Shown here in pieces: positions 6,654 through 13,207 of a stretch of DNA of 19,128 nucleotides; the stretch's first letter is position 1, and each line of letters starts with the position of its first letter. The translations under genes and the position numbers were made by a program. Location: assembly GCA_964583765.1 (NCBI GenBank), contig CAZOWW010000112.1, forward strand, positions 1-19,128. Direction: 5' to 3'. Origin of the DNA: CAZOWW01 sp964583765. GTDB taxonomy: Bacteria > Actinomycetota > Actinomycetes > Actinomycetales > Kineosporiaceae. A model generated the notes under the pieces. It searched no databases and was not told the origin of the DNA. It saw only the letters and a program-made list of their open reading frames with translations.

Positions 6654-7373
6654 TCAGCCGTCGTGGTCCCGCACCTCCATCCCCACGGCCTGCGCGAGCA
6701 ACGGCGCGAGGTCCATGAGCTGGGCGGAGTTGATCGTCGCGCCGCGCAGGCAGTCCACCCCGTCACTGATCCCCAACGACGTGGCCCCCCGCAGATCCAC
6801 CGCCCGCAACCGCACCCCGGCCAGACGCACCCGGTCCAGGGTGCTGCCCTCGAACCGCACCCCCTGCAGTGCTGCCCCCGCGAGATCCACGTCCCGCAAC
6901 AGACAGTCGACGAAGTCGACGTCCACCAGCGTGGTGTCCCGCAGGTTCACCGAATCGAACTTGCAGCCGACGAAACGGACGCGGCGCAGTCGCGCGGAGT
7001 ACATCCCGATCCCGGCCAGGGCACTCGCCCCGACCTCGACGTCCACCCACTCGGTCCCGCTGAGATCCACCCCCACCCAGCGAACCGCACCGAACCACAC
7101 GTCGGTGAACCGGGCCCGCCGCAGGCTCCCCCCGTCGAAGGTCGCACCGGACAGGGCCGACTCCACGAACCGGCACTCCTGGGCCTGGGTCTCCTCGAAC
7201 GTGACGCCCTCGGCCCGCACCAGCTCGTAGAGCCCCTCGGGTTCCAGGTCACCGATCAGCGGTGTCAGCTCCGCGGCGTAGGGCAGGTCACCGAGCTCGC
7301 GGACGACCGGACTCCCGGCGCCACGACCGGCGGACCGGCGACCGGCGTCCCGCGGACCACCAGCAGGGGGCAC
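6654..7373 (-). CDS. Pentapeptide-repeat protein
   Basis: 239 aa from GTG at 7373, chosen because GAGG lies 6 nt upstream; the frame continues to a GTG at 7454 but that extension is Arg/Pro-rich and lacks an RBS. Residues about 57-214 are built of five-residue units A(D/N)LxX, for example VTFEE, ATFDG, GVDLSG, VNLRDTTLVDVDFVDC, VDLAGAALQGVRF, AVDLRGAT, which fold as a right-handed quadrilateral beta helix. A conserved N-terminal segment (VRELGDLPYAAELTPLIGDLEPEG) precedes it and a short helical tail (SAQLMDLAPLLAQAVG) follows. There is no signal peptide, so it is probably cytosolic. Some family members bind DNA gyrase as DNA mimics, but this one has no feature that proves that role. It is divergent from the PAS/chemotaxis genes. 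Confidence 0.8.
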   Translation of the reverse strand: MPPAGGPRDAGRRSAGRGAGSPVVRELGDLPYAAELTPLIGDLEPEGLYELVRAEGVTFEETQAQECRFVESALSGATFDGGSLRRARFTDVWFGAVRWVGVDLSGTEWVDVEVGASALAGIGMYSARLRRVRFVGCKFDSVNLRDTTLVDVDFVDCLLRDVDLAGAALQGVRFEGSTLDRVRLAGVRLRAVDLRGATSLGISDGVDCLRGATINSAQLMDLAPLLAQAVGMEVRDHDG

Positions 7374-7606
7374 GGCGCACCTCACGGATCGACGAACGGG
7401 ACGACGACGCGACGGCTGACCCGGCCGGAACCGGATCCTCGACCTCAGGCGCACGTCGCGGCACCGTCATCATGACGCACCCGCCCGCCGTCGGGGCGCT
7501 CGTCCTCACCCTGCCGTCGGGGTGTGCCCACTTCACTGGATCTCCGGGGACGCCGACGAAGACCTGGAGCCCAGTCCGGCTACCCGATAGACGACAAGGC
7601 GGTCAG

Positions 7607-8164
7607 GTGTCCGGCCCACACAGCGTGATCCGTCCCACCGGGGTCGAACGACGGTTCGGCACCGAGGAGATCATCGTCACGAAGACCGATCCACGGGGAG
7701 TCATCCGCTACGCCAACGACGTCTTCCTGCGCGTCGCCGGGTACCGCGCCGAGGAGGTCCTCGGGCGCCCGCACAACATCATCCGGCACCCCGACATGCC
7801 CCGGGCGGTCTTCCGGCTGCTCTGGAACGAGATCCAGGCCGGCCGGGAGATCTTCGCCTACGTGCTCAACCTGGCCTCCGACGGGAGCCACTACTGGGTC
7901 CTCGCCCACGTCACCCCCTCGCACGACGACGCGGGCCGGATCACCGGCTACCACTCCAGCCGGCGGTGCGCGCAGGCGCGACCCGTGCAGACCCTCACCG
8001 CCGTCTACCGCACCCTCCTGGACGTCGAACGCGGCCACGCCGGCGCCACCGAGGCCGCCGACGCCGGGTACCAGGCGCTCACCGAGCTGCTCACCGAGCA
8101 TCACCTGACCTACTCCCAGTTCGTCTGGTCACTGATCAGCGACCGACCGGCGAGAGCGGCATGA
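7607..8164 (+). CDS. Aer-type PAS sensor protein (stand-alone)
   Basis: 185 aa. GTG at 7607 has AAGGCGG (7595-7601) upstream. Residues about 20-118 are a PAS domain closely resembling the FAD-binding PAS of the E. coli aerotaxis receptor Aer: YANDVF (Asn37), GRPHNIIRHPDMPRAVFRLLW (Arg60, His61, Asp63, Trp73) and GSHYWVLAHVTP. In Aer the corresponding Asn, Arg, His and Asp are needed for FAD binding, so a flavin redox or oxygen sensor is likely. Residues 122-180 are helical (LTAVYRTLL, QALTELLTEHHLTYSQFVWSL) with no HAMP, membrane or signalling domain. Its stop overlaps the start of the soluble chemoreceptor (ATGA, 8161-8164), so the two are translationally coupled and probably work together, the PAS protein sensing and the receptor signalling to CheA/CheW. 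No cheA or cheW is in the window. Confidence 0.85.
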   Translation: MSGPHSVIRPTGVERRFGTEEIIVTKTDPRGVIRYANDVFLRVAGYRAEEVLGRPHNIIRHPDMPRAVFRLLWNEIQAGREIFAYVLNLASDGSHYWVLAHVTPSHDDAGRITGYHSSRRCAQARPVQTLTAVYRTLLDVERGHAGATEAADAGYQALTELLTEHHLTYSQFVWSLISDRPARAA

Positions 8165-9084
8165 CCCGTCGCCCCCGCACCGGGCCGCACCCCCTGCCGG
8201 AGCCCCCGGTGACCGACGCCGCCTGGGAAGCCCTGGCGACCGTCTGCGAACACCTGGCCGCCGGGAACTTCGAGGAGCGCGTGCTGGCCGAGTGCGACGA
8301 CCCCCTCTACGCGCGCGTGCGCGCCGCGGTCAACCGGCTCGCCGATCTCGTGGACGCCTTCGTCCGGGAGGCCCAGGCCACCCTCGCGGCCGCGGGCCGG
8401 GGAGAGTTCGAGCGGGAGTTCCTCCTGACCGGCATGCCAGGGATGTTCCGGCGCGGTGCCGAGCAGATCGACACCGGCCGCAGGCATCTGCAGGCGGCCC
8501 AGGCCCTGGAACAGCAGTGGCGAGCGGAGCAGACCCTTCTCGCGGACGCGGCGTTCGGCGCCTCCGAGGTGGTCGCGGCCGCCGCCACAGAACTCAGCGC
8601 CTCCGCGGACGTGCTCGCCTCGGCCACGCATCAGGCGATGCAGGAGGCCGGGGACGCGGGCCGGATCGTCGAAGCGCTCGGGGAGTCCTCCTCCGGGATC
8701 GAGCAGGCGGTCGGGGAGATCGCCTCGATCGCCGCACAGACCCGCCTCCTCGCGCTCAACGCCACCATCGAAGCCGCACGGGCAGGCGAGACCGGGCTCG
8801 GCTTCCGAGTGGTCGCCAACGAGGTCAAGGCGCTGGCGGACCAGGCCGCCCGTGCCGGGGCGCAGATCGCGTCCCAGGTGCAGGCGGTGCGCGAGAGCGC
8901 CCAGGCCGCGATGGAAGCCCTCGCCTCGATCACGAACATGGTGGGGGCCATGGACGTGCAGGTGGACGAGATCGCGCAGGCGGCCGGGGGCGGTCCCCAC
9001 GGGGGCGAGGGACTCGCACAGATGGCCGAACGCCTGCACACCGAGACCGGTCGGATCGTCCACGCAGCCGACAGCAGCGGATGA
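8161..9084 (+). CDS. Soluble methyl-accepting chemotaxis protein
   Basis: 307 aa, ATG at 8161 inside the stop of the PAS gene. There is no membrane segment. Residues about 20-110 look like paired HAMP-like helices (AWEALATVCEHLAAGNFEERV, AAVNRLADLVDAFVREA, RGEFEREFLLTGMPGMFRRGAEQI), as in cytoplasmic receptors. Residues about 120-300 form the long antiparallel coiled coil. The tip reads IASIAAQTRLLALNATIEAARAG (about 187-209), with GFRVVANEVKALADQAA after it. The usual Asn after QT is Arg195 here. The domain is short, with about 65 residues on one side of the tip and 90 on the other, and ends with an irregular AQAAGGGPHGGEG stretch (272-284) before a last helix. It should bind CheW/CheA at its tip and receive its signal from the coupled PAS protein. 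Confidence 0.85.
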   Translation: MTRRPRTGPHPLPEPPVTDAAWEALATVCEHLAAGNFEERVLAECDDPLYARVRAAVNRLADLVDAFVREAQATLAAAGRGEFEREFLLTGMPGMFRRGAEQIDTGRRHLQAAQALEQQWRAEQTLLADAAFGASEVVAAAATELSASADVLASATHQAMQEAGDAGRIVEALGESSSGIEQAVGEIASIAAQTRLLALNATIEAARAGETGLGFRVVANEVKALADQAARAGAQIASQVQAVRESAQAAMEALASITNMVGAMDVQVDEIAQAAGGGPHGGEGLAQMAERLHTETGRIVHAADSSG

Positions 9085-9150
9085 CCCGCCAGGACCCGCA
9101 CAGGGACCGTCCCGGACCACGGACACACGCGAGGGACGGGAACTGGTACA

Positions 9151-9173
9151 CGGACCCGGACCCGGACCCGGAC
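9151..9173. repeat. Hexanucleotide tandem repeat CGGACC, 3.8 copies
   Basis: CGGACC occurs at 9151, 9157 and 9163 followed by CGGAC at 9169, in the 196-bp gap between the chemoreceptor and the double-PAS gene. The gap holds no other recognisable feature. A repeat of this kind may vary in copy number by slippage. Confidence 0.6.
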
Positions 9174-9280
9174 AATCGTGGACATGGCGGGTCGGCCGTC
9201 GCCCGGACCCGTTCCTCAGGACAGGTGGCGGGGCCGTCCCCCGGTCAAGTCCGGCCACCGGATGCTCGACACAGACAGAC

Positions 9281-10939
9281 ATGAGCGAGGGCACGGCGCG
9301 CGGACGGCGGACGGGGCCGGACGACAGGACGTCGCAGTGGGGGACGTTCCTGGAGTCGTTGCCTGACGCGGCGCTGGTGCTGGATCCGTCCGGTCGGATC
9401 ATCGCCGTCAATGCCCGGGCCGCCACGCTGCTCGGGACGACCCCGGAGGTCCTGCTCGGTCTGCCCGCCTCGGATCTGCTTCCCGGGCTGCCGGACGACG
9501 CCCAGGACGCCGCACCCGGCTCGGTACTGCGGGCCACCGTTCGGGTTCAGCCCGCCGGTCGCCGGCCCACGGGCCACGGCTCGCCGATCGAGGTGAGCAT
9601 GGCGGTCCTCGGGCGCGCCTCGACCGGCGTGGGTCTCCCGGGCACCGCCGCGGTACCGGACTCCGGGGAGGCCGCCCGGATCCTGACCCTGCGGGAGACC
9701 CCCCACCGGGCACCGGGTGTCGAGTACCTGCTCTGGCTCGTCGACACGGCGCCCGAGGCCACCGTCATCACCGACCAGGACGGCATCATCACCCTGGTCA
9801 ACGCCAAGGCCGAGCGCCTCTTCGGCTACCGCGCCCACGAGATGGTCGGCCGCGCCGTCGAGATGCTCGTTCCCGAGCACAGCCGCGACAAGCACGTCCG
9901 ACTTCGCGCCGTGCACGACACGATGAGCACCAGCCGTGAGCTCTCCTCGGATCTCGGCCTGTTCGCCCGGCACAAGGACGGTCACGTCCTTCCCGTGGAG
10001 ATCACCCTGGCGCCGCGACACATCGGGGGGACCTGGGTGACCGCCGCCGCGGTACGCGACGTGTCGTTCGCCCGGGCCGCGGAGCAGGAGTGGCGCAAGG
10101 CCCAGGAGGCGGTCCGCGCCGCGACCCAGGTGCGTGATCGCCTGCTGACGCTGGGGCGCTCGGTGCTGGTTCCCGGGCAGAACGTGGTCAACGCTCTCGA
10201 CGCCCTGCTCGAGACCGACCCGGACGGGCCCCGACGCGAGTACGCCGAAAATCTGCGCAGCCGAGGGACGGAACTGCTCCGAGCCCTGGCGGAACTGTTG
10301 ACCGCGGCAGAGGCCGAGGCGCCCGAGCCGCTGCCCGAGGAGAGAACCGAACGAGGAGGCTCGGGGACGTCCGGAGAGCTCGGCACGTCCAACGGCTCAG
10401 CCCCTCGGGCCGGGACCGTCGACACCTCCCCCGTGGGAGCGGCCGGCTCGGCCGTCCCCCCGGGCTCGGTGCCCACGCCGCGTGACGGGACGGCCCCACC
10501 TCCGCCGTCCCGAGTCGCCTCGCCACGTGTCCTGCGGCGTCTGGCCGAGATTCTGGGGAACCGCGGGCCGCAGGAGGTCGAGCGGGCGACCCACCTGGTC
10601 ACGGCCTTCCATGCCAAGGGGTCACTGCTGGTGAGCATGATGGCCGCGGCGGCGGACGAGATCGATCCTCGACGTGCCGCGGCCCATGCGCGGAGCCTTC
10701 GGGAAACGGCCGCCCAGCTCGACGCGGTCGAGGTCGCCGCGCTGTGCTCGGTGCTGGAGGACCTGGCTCAGTCCGGGGCGCTCAACCGCATGCTCGCCCG
10801 TCTTCCTCGGCTGGTGCTCACCCTGGAGGCGTTCTACTGCGAACTGGTGACCGCCTGCGCGGACTTCCCGGAGCTCGCAGACCTCGACCTGCCCGATCCG
10901 AGTTGCCGGACGGAGGCGACGAGCCCGTCCGGCCGATGA
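9281..10939 (+). CDS. Double-PAS protein with His-less DHp and HPt-like domains
   Basis: 552 aa; ATG at 9281 lacks a clear RBS but sits just before the first PAS domain. PAS1 is about 18-115 (FLESLPDAALVLDPSGRIIAVN, degenerate). PAS2 is about 147-265 (DTAPEATVITDQDGIITLVN, RLFGYRAHEMVGR, RHKDGHVLPVEITLAP) and looks intact. Residues 268-345 align with a histidine-kinase dimerisation domain (RDRLLTLGRSVLVPGQNVV, then ETDPDGPRREYAENLRS), but the position of the phospho-accepting His holds Arg293. No HATPase domain follows, only a Gly/Ser/Pro linker (about 348-412). Residues 415-525 resemble an HPt domain; in the motif usually HSLKGSAANLGA the sequence is RSLRETAAQLDA, so its His is Arg471 (a His lies two residues earlier at 469). 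The protein therefore cannot be a normal kinase and may be a sensory scaffold. It follows the chemoreceptor by 196 bp and converges on the TetR gene with 4 bp between stops. Confidence 0.8.
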   Translation: MSEGTARGRRTGPDDRTSQWGTFLESLPDAALVLDPSGRIIAVNARAATLLGTTPEVLLGLPASDLLPGLPDDAQDAAPGSVLRATVRVQPAGRRPTGHGSPIEVSMAVLGRASTGVGLPGTAAVPDSGEAARILTLRETPHRAPGVEYLLWLVDTAPEATVITDQDGIITLVNAKAERLFGYRAHEMVGRAVEMLVPEHSRDKHVRLRAVHDTMSTSRELSSDLGLFARHKDGHVLPVEITLAPRHIGGTWVTAAAVRDVSFARAAEQEWRKAQEAVRAATQVRDRLLTLGRSVLVPGQNVVNALDALLETDPDGPRREYAENLRSRGTELLRALAELLTAAEAEAPEPLPEERTERGGSGTSGELGTSNGSAPRAGTVDTSPVGAAGSAVPPGSVPTPRDGTAPPPPSRVASPRVLRRLAEILGNRGPQEVERATHLVTAFHAKGSLLVSMMAAAADEIDPRRAAAHARSLRETAAQLDAVEVAALCSVLEDLAQSGALNRMLARLPRLVLTLEAFYCELVTACADFPELADLDLPDPSCRTEATSPSGR

Positions 10940-10943
10940 GGGC

Positions 10944-11726
10944 TCAGAGATCGGGGGACGGCTCGCCGCCCACCTCGGTCACGGCACCGGGCCCTCGGGC
11001 CGCCCTGCCGACGCCGGGCGCCGGTGAGACCTGGAGGGCGTCCGTGCTGTCGACGTCCACCAGTTCCGGGGTCTCCGAGGGGACCTCCGCCCGCCTCGTG
11101 GCGACCCCGGTGAAGGCCCGGGCAAGGCTGTCGTGCACCTCACCGATCCGTTCGGTGAGTCGACACTGCGATTCGTCCGGATCCCAGCTGCCGATCGCCA
11201 GGCGCAGCACCGTGCTTCCCAGCGCAGCGACCGCAGGCGGGAACACCGAGGGGGCCGGTTCGTCCGTCTGGGCACGCACCCACCGGGCGACGATGGCCTC
11301 GATGATGGCCATGACCTCGTTGAAGCGCTGGTACAGCGCCGGAGTCGAGCGGATCAGTCGCCACCGGGTGGCGAAGTCGTCCAGGTCGCTCGCGGAGACC
11401 ACTGCGTGGGCAGCGCAGACCCGACTGAGCAGCGGCTCCGCAGGATCCGTGGCGTTCAACGCGGCCAGCATGAGGGTCAGTTGACCGTCCGGCGGGTCGA
11501 CGACGGCGGCTTCCTTGGACTCGAAGTAGTTGAAGAACGTGCGTTTCGAGAAGTTCGCGGCCTCCGCGATCTCCGCGACCCCGACGTTGTCGAATCCCCG
11601 TTCCAGTACCAGTCGCCGAGCCGACGCTTGGAGCGCCTGTCGGGTCTGCCGCTTCTTTCGTTCGCGCAACCCCTCGGGGGGCCGACCGAGCGAGGAGTCC
11701 GGTAGGCGATCGGCGATACCTAACAT
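10944..11726 (-). CDS. TetR-family transcriptional regulator
   Basis: 260 aa, ATG at 11726. The N-terminal helix-turn-helix is clear: TRQALQASARRLVLERGFDNVGVAEIAEAANFSKRTFFNYFESKEAAV (about 28-75), with the usual TFFNYF recognition-helix end. The rest is helical, with a ligand-binding region containing RSTPALYQRFNEVMAIIEAIVARWVR, and a long, low-complexity tail after about residue 210. The ligand and targets are unknown. TATAGT (11738-11733) ends 6 nt before the ATG, so the mRNA is probably leaderless. A TetR protein could bind the 14-bp palindrome at 520-533, but there is no evidence for that pairing. Its 3' end faces the double-PAS gene. Confidence 0.85.
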   Translation of the reverse strand: MLGIADRLPDSSLGRPPEGLRERKKRQTRQALQASARRLVLERGFDNVGVAEIAEAANFSKRTFFNYFESKEAAVVDPPDGQLTLMLAALNATDPAEPLLSRVCAAHAVVSASDLDDFATRWRLIRSTPALYQRFNEVMAIIEAIVARWVRAQTDEPAPSVFPPAVAALGSTVLRLAIGSWDPDESQCRLTERIGEVHDSLARAFTGVATRRAEVPSETPELVDVDSTDALQVSPAPGVGRAARGPGAVTEVGGEPSPDL

Positions 11727-11732
11727 ACTGTG

Positions 11733-11738
11733 ACTATA
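11733..11738 (-). promoter_or_regulatory. Leaderless-type -10 box of the TetR gene
   Basis: TATAGT on the minus strand, 6 nt before the ATG. This spacing puts the transcription start at the start codon, a common leaderless layout in Actinobacteria. No convincing -35 is seen. Confidence 0.55.
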
Positions 11739-11864
11739 GGACTACGAGCTCGTGAACACCTACGCGGGCACCACGCAAGGACGTGACCTGCAGCAAACAC
11801 GCAGGGTAATGATGATGTTGTTGCTGGACGACGTCGTCGCGCCGACGGCAGCGGGCCGGACCGC

Positions 11865-11902
11865 TGCGGGCGACGTCGGGGACCAGTCCGACGTCGCCCG
11901 CA
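11865..11902 (-). terminator. 15-bp-stem terminator of the 100-aa gene
   Basis: TGCGGGCGACGTCGG (11865-11879) and CCGACGTCGCCCGCA (11888-11902) form a perfect 15-bp stem with an 8-nt loop. It lies 61 nt after the stop of the minus-strand 100-aa gene and before the TetR promoter, so it would insulate the two. Confidence 0.7.
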
Positions 11903-11963
11903 CCCCGCGGTCCTTCCCCGCACGAACCGTCAGGTCCCGCGGATCCGGCACCAGGCGGGAGTT

Positions 11964-12266
11964 TCAGGCCCCGCTCGGCCGGTCTCCGACCGATACCGAG
12001 GGACGTCCCGCTCCCGACATCACCCGGGTCAGGTGGGCGCTGCCGACGAAGGCGACCAGGGGATCCTGGTCCTCGACCGCCGCCTGCAGCACCCGGCGAC
12101 CTGCCGTCACCTCGTCCATGTTCGCGCCGAGATGTGCCCCCACGAGCAGTCGCGACCAGACCTCGTCGTACCGCTCCTTGAACACGGCACGGAAGACCCC
12201 CCGGACGTCTCGGAGCGTGGGCTCCACCAACCTCGGCCCACCACACATCGGCAGGGAACCGTTCAC
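11964..12266 (-). CDS. Hypothetical protein, 100 aa
   Basis: GTG at 12266 is preferred because GAGAGG lies 8 nt upstream; a GTG at 12275 would overlap that site. Codon use is typical (GTC, CTG, GAG, GAC, GGC frequent), and a perfect 15-bp terminator stem follows, which supports a real transcript. Residues 18-75 look helical (LRDVRGVFRAVFKERYDEVWSRLL, MDEVTAGRRVLQAAVEDQDPLVAFVGSAHL), with a small disordered tail. It has no signal peptide or membrane segment. I do not recognise the family. Long open frames on the opposite strand here have Arg/Pro-rich products and look like shadows. Confidence 0.55.
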   Translation of the reverse strand: MNGSLPMCGGPRLVEPTLRDVRGVFRAVFKERYDEVWSRLLVGAHLGANMDEVTAGRRVLQAAVEDQDPLVAFVGSAHLTRVMSGAGRPSVSVGDRPSGA

Positions 12267-12347
12267 GACGATCACCTCTCAACCCGGGCACGCATCGCCC
12301 GCACGAACCACCACCCAGCCATTTCTGTACTCGGTGCAAACATCCCC

Positions 12348-12359
12348 GGGCTATAGCCC
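12348..12359. promoter_or_regulatory. 12-bp palindrome GGGCTATAGCCC
   Basis: A perfect palindrome in the 293-bp divergent gap between the 100-aa gene and the Dabb gene, 82 bp upstream of the former. It may be an operator; the bound factor is unknown. Confidence 0.35.
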
Positions 12360-12483
12360 TCGAGTGAAACCTCTCCGGACTCCGTGGCGCACCCGTCTCA
12401 CCCGAAGCCCGCCCGTCCGAGGTGGGGCTCATGCGTCTGGCCCGAGACTCACCCGACCCAGCCGAGACGCACGACGTTTCCGC

Positions 12484-12520
12484 GCTCCGGGCACGAAACA
12501 CTTGGCTCCGGGCACGAAAC
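12484..12520. repeat. Two 16-bp direct repeats, 21 bp apart
   Basis: GCTCCGGGCACGAAAC occurs identically at 12484-12499 and 12505-12520. The 21-bp period is two helical turns, so both copies face the same side of the DNA. The second copy ends 27 bp before the -10 box of the Dabb gene, so it covers or adjoins the -35 region, as expected for an activator or tandem-operator site. Confidence 0.6.
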
Positions 12521-12547
12521 TCCAGCGACTCGCGCGGCCGCGCCGGA

Positions 12548-12553
12548 TAGGGT
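12548..12553 (+). promoter_or_regulatory. Leaderless-type -10 box of the Dabb gene
   Basis: TAGGGT ends 6 nt before the ATG at 12560, which predicts a leaderless mRNA. No Shine-Dalgarno sequence is present, consistent with that reading. Confidence 0.55.
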
Positions 12554-12559
12554 CCAACC

Positions 12560-12859
12560 ATGATCCGCCACATCCTGCTGCTGCAGCCCCGCCCGGACAC
12601 CACGGCCGAGGAGATCGAGGCGTGCCGGGTGGCCGCCACCGGACTGGTCGGGCAGATCGAGGGGGTCATCAACTGCCACTGGGGGGTGAACCTCGTGGCA
12701 GCCGAGCGCCACGAGGGGCTCACGCACGGCTTCTCCATGGACCTGACCGACCTCGACGCCCTACGCGCCTACGGACCGCACCCGCGGCACCAGCCGGTCG
12801 CCGCCCTTGTGCGGGCGGCCTTCCCGCGGATCGTCGTCCTGGACATCGAGCTCACCTGA
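12560..12859 (+). CDS. Dabb-domain (stress-responsive alpha/beta barrel) protein
   Basis: 99 aa. The sequence starts MIRHILLLQPRPDTTAEEIEACR and has GVINCHWGVNLVAAERHEGLTHGFSMDLTDLDALRAYGPHPRHQPVAALVR, the pattern of Dabb domains (PF07876): first strand M.RHI.L....., an alpha helix, a strand ending in G, a conserved H.F...F-type strand and the YxxHPxHxxV motif (YGPHPRHQPVA here). These are small cytosolic dimers forming an alpha+beta barrel. Some are stress-induced, others are cyclases or oxygenase relatives, and the role here is unknown. It appears to have a leaderless promoter with paired direct repeats upstream and faces the DUF6458 gene. Confidence 0.85.
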   Translation: MIRHILLLQPRPDTTAEEIEACRVAATGLVGQIEGVINCHWGVNLVAAERHEGLTHGFSMDLTDLDALRAYGPHPRHQPVAALVRAAFPRIVVLDIELT

Positions 12860-12905
12860 GCGCCCGCCATCCTGACGCGGTAGGCCAGTCACACCGACGC
12901 GACAG

Positions 12906-12952
12906 GGCACGGACCCGGAGTCGGCACGGATCCGGAGTCGGGCACGGATCCA
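12906..12952. repeat. 17-bp tandem repeat, about 2.7 copies
   Basis: Units GGCACGGACCCGGAGTC (12906-12922), GGCACGGATCCGGAGTC (12923-12939), and, after one extra G, GGCACGGATCC (12941-12951). It lies between the convergent Dabb and DUF6458 stop codons. It has no clear hairpin and may be a slippage-derived spacer. Confidence 0.65.
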
Positions 12953-12961
12953 GGCACGCTT

Positions 12962-13207
12962 TCACAGGGGAGGGTCGAGGTAGCTGGTGTGTTCCTCGAC
13001 CACCGTCCGGCCGGGAATCGAGTCATCGGGCACCACGACCCGGCGCCGGGTGCGCCAGATCGTGAAGAAGAGGACCAGCTCGAGGATGCCCACCACCGTG
13101 AGGATCCAGCCCACAGTCTGAAGATCTACTCCTGCGGCGTGCACATGGACCGCGAGCGCGAAGATCAGACCCACCGCAATCAGGAAGACTCCGAGTCCGA
13201 CTCCCAT
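12962..13207 (-). CDS. DUF6458-family small membrane protein
   Basis: 81 aa. ATG at 13207 has a strong RBS, GAGGAGG, about 8 nt upstream. It has two membrane helices, about 2-23 (GVGLGVFLIAVGLIFALAV) and 30-50 (TVGWILTVVGILELVLFFTIW), then a basic RTRRR stop-transfer and a polar cytosolic tail. The GxGLGxFLIxxGLI...VDLQTVGWILxxVG pattern is that of DUF6458, an actinobacterial family of unknown function. It diverges from the large RCC1 protein gene. Confidence 0.8.
   Translation of the reverse strand: MGVGLGVFLIAVGLIFALAVHVHAAGVDLQTVGWILTVVGILELVLFFTIWRTRRRVVVPDDSIPGRTVVEEHTSYLDPPL

Noticed and set aside
7583..7590. CCCGATAG before the PAS gene as a flagellar sigma-28 -10 element
   Set aside because: Similar to GCCGATAA, but no TAAA-like -35 lies about 15 bp upstream.
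9085..9280. Continuation of the chemoreceptor frame into the double-PAS gene (one fusion gene)
   Set aside because: The receptor ends with a clean stop at 9084 in a different frame, and the PAS protein has its own ATG directly before its first domain.
11810..11902. Possible small leader peptide starting MMMLLLDDVVAP
   Set aside because: Its RBS is too close to the start, the frame runs straight through the terminator stem, and the later part is a shadow.
11752..13065. 437-codon plus-strand frame across the Dabb gene
   Set aside because: It reads the Dabb gene out of frame; the product is Arg/Pro/Ser-rich and crosses a 15-bp terminator stem.
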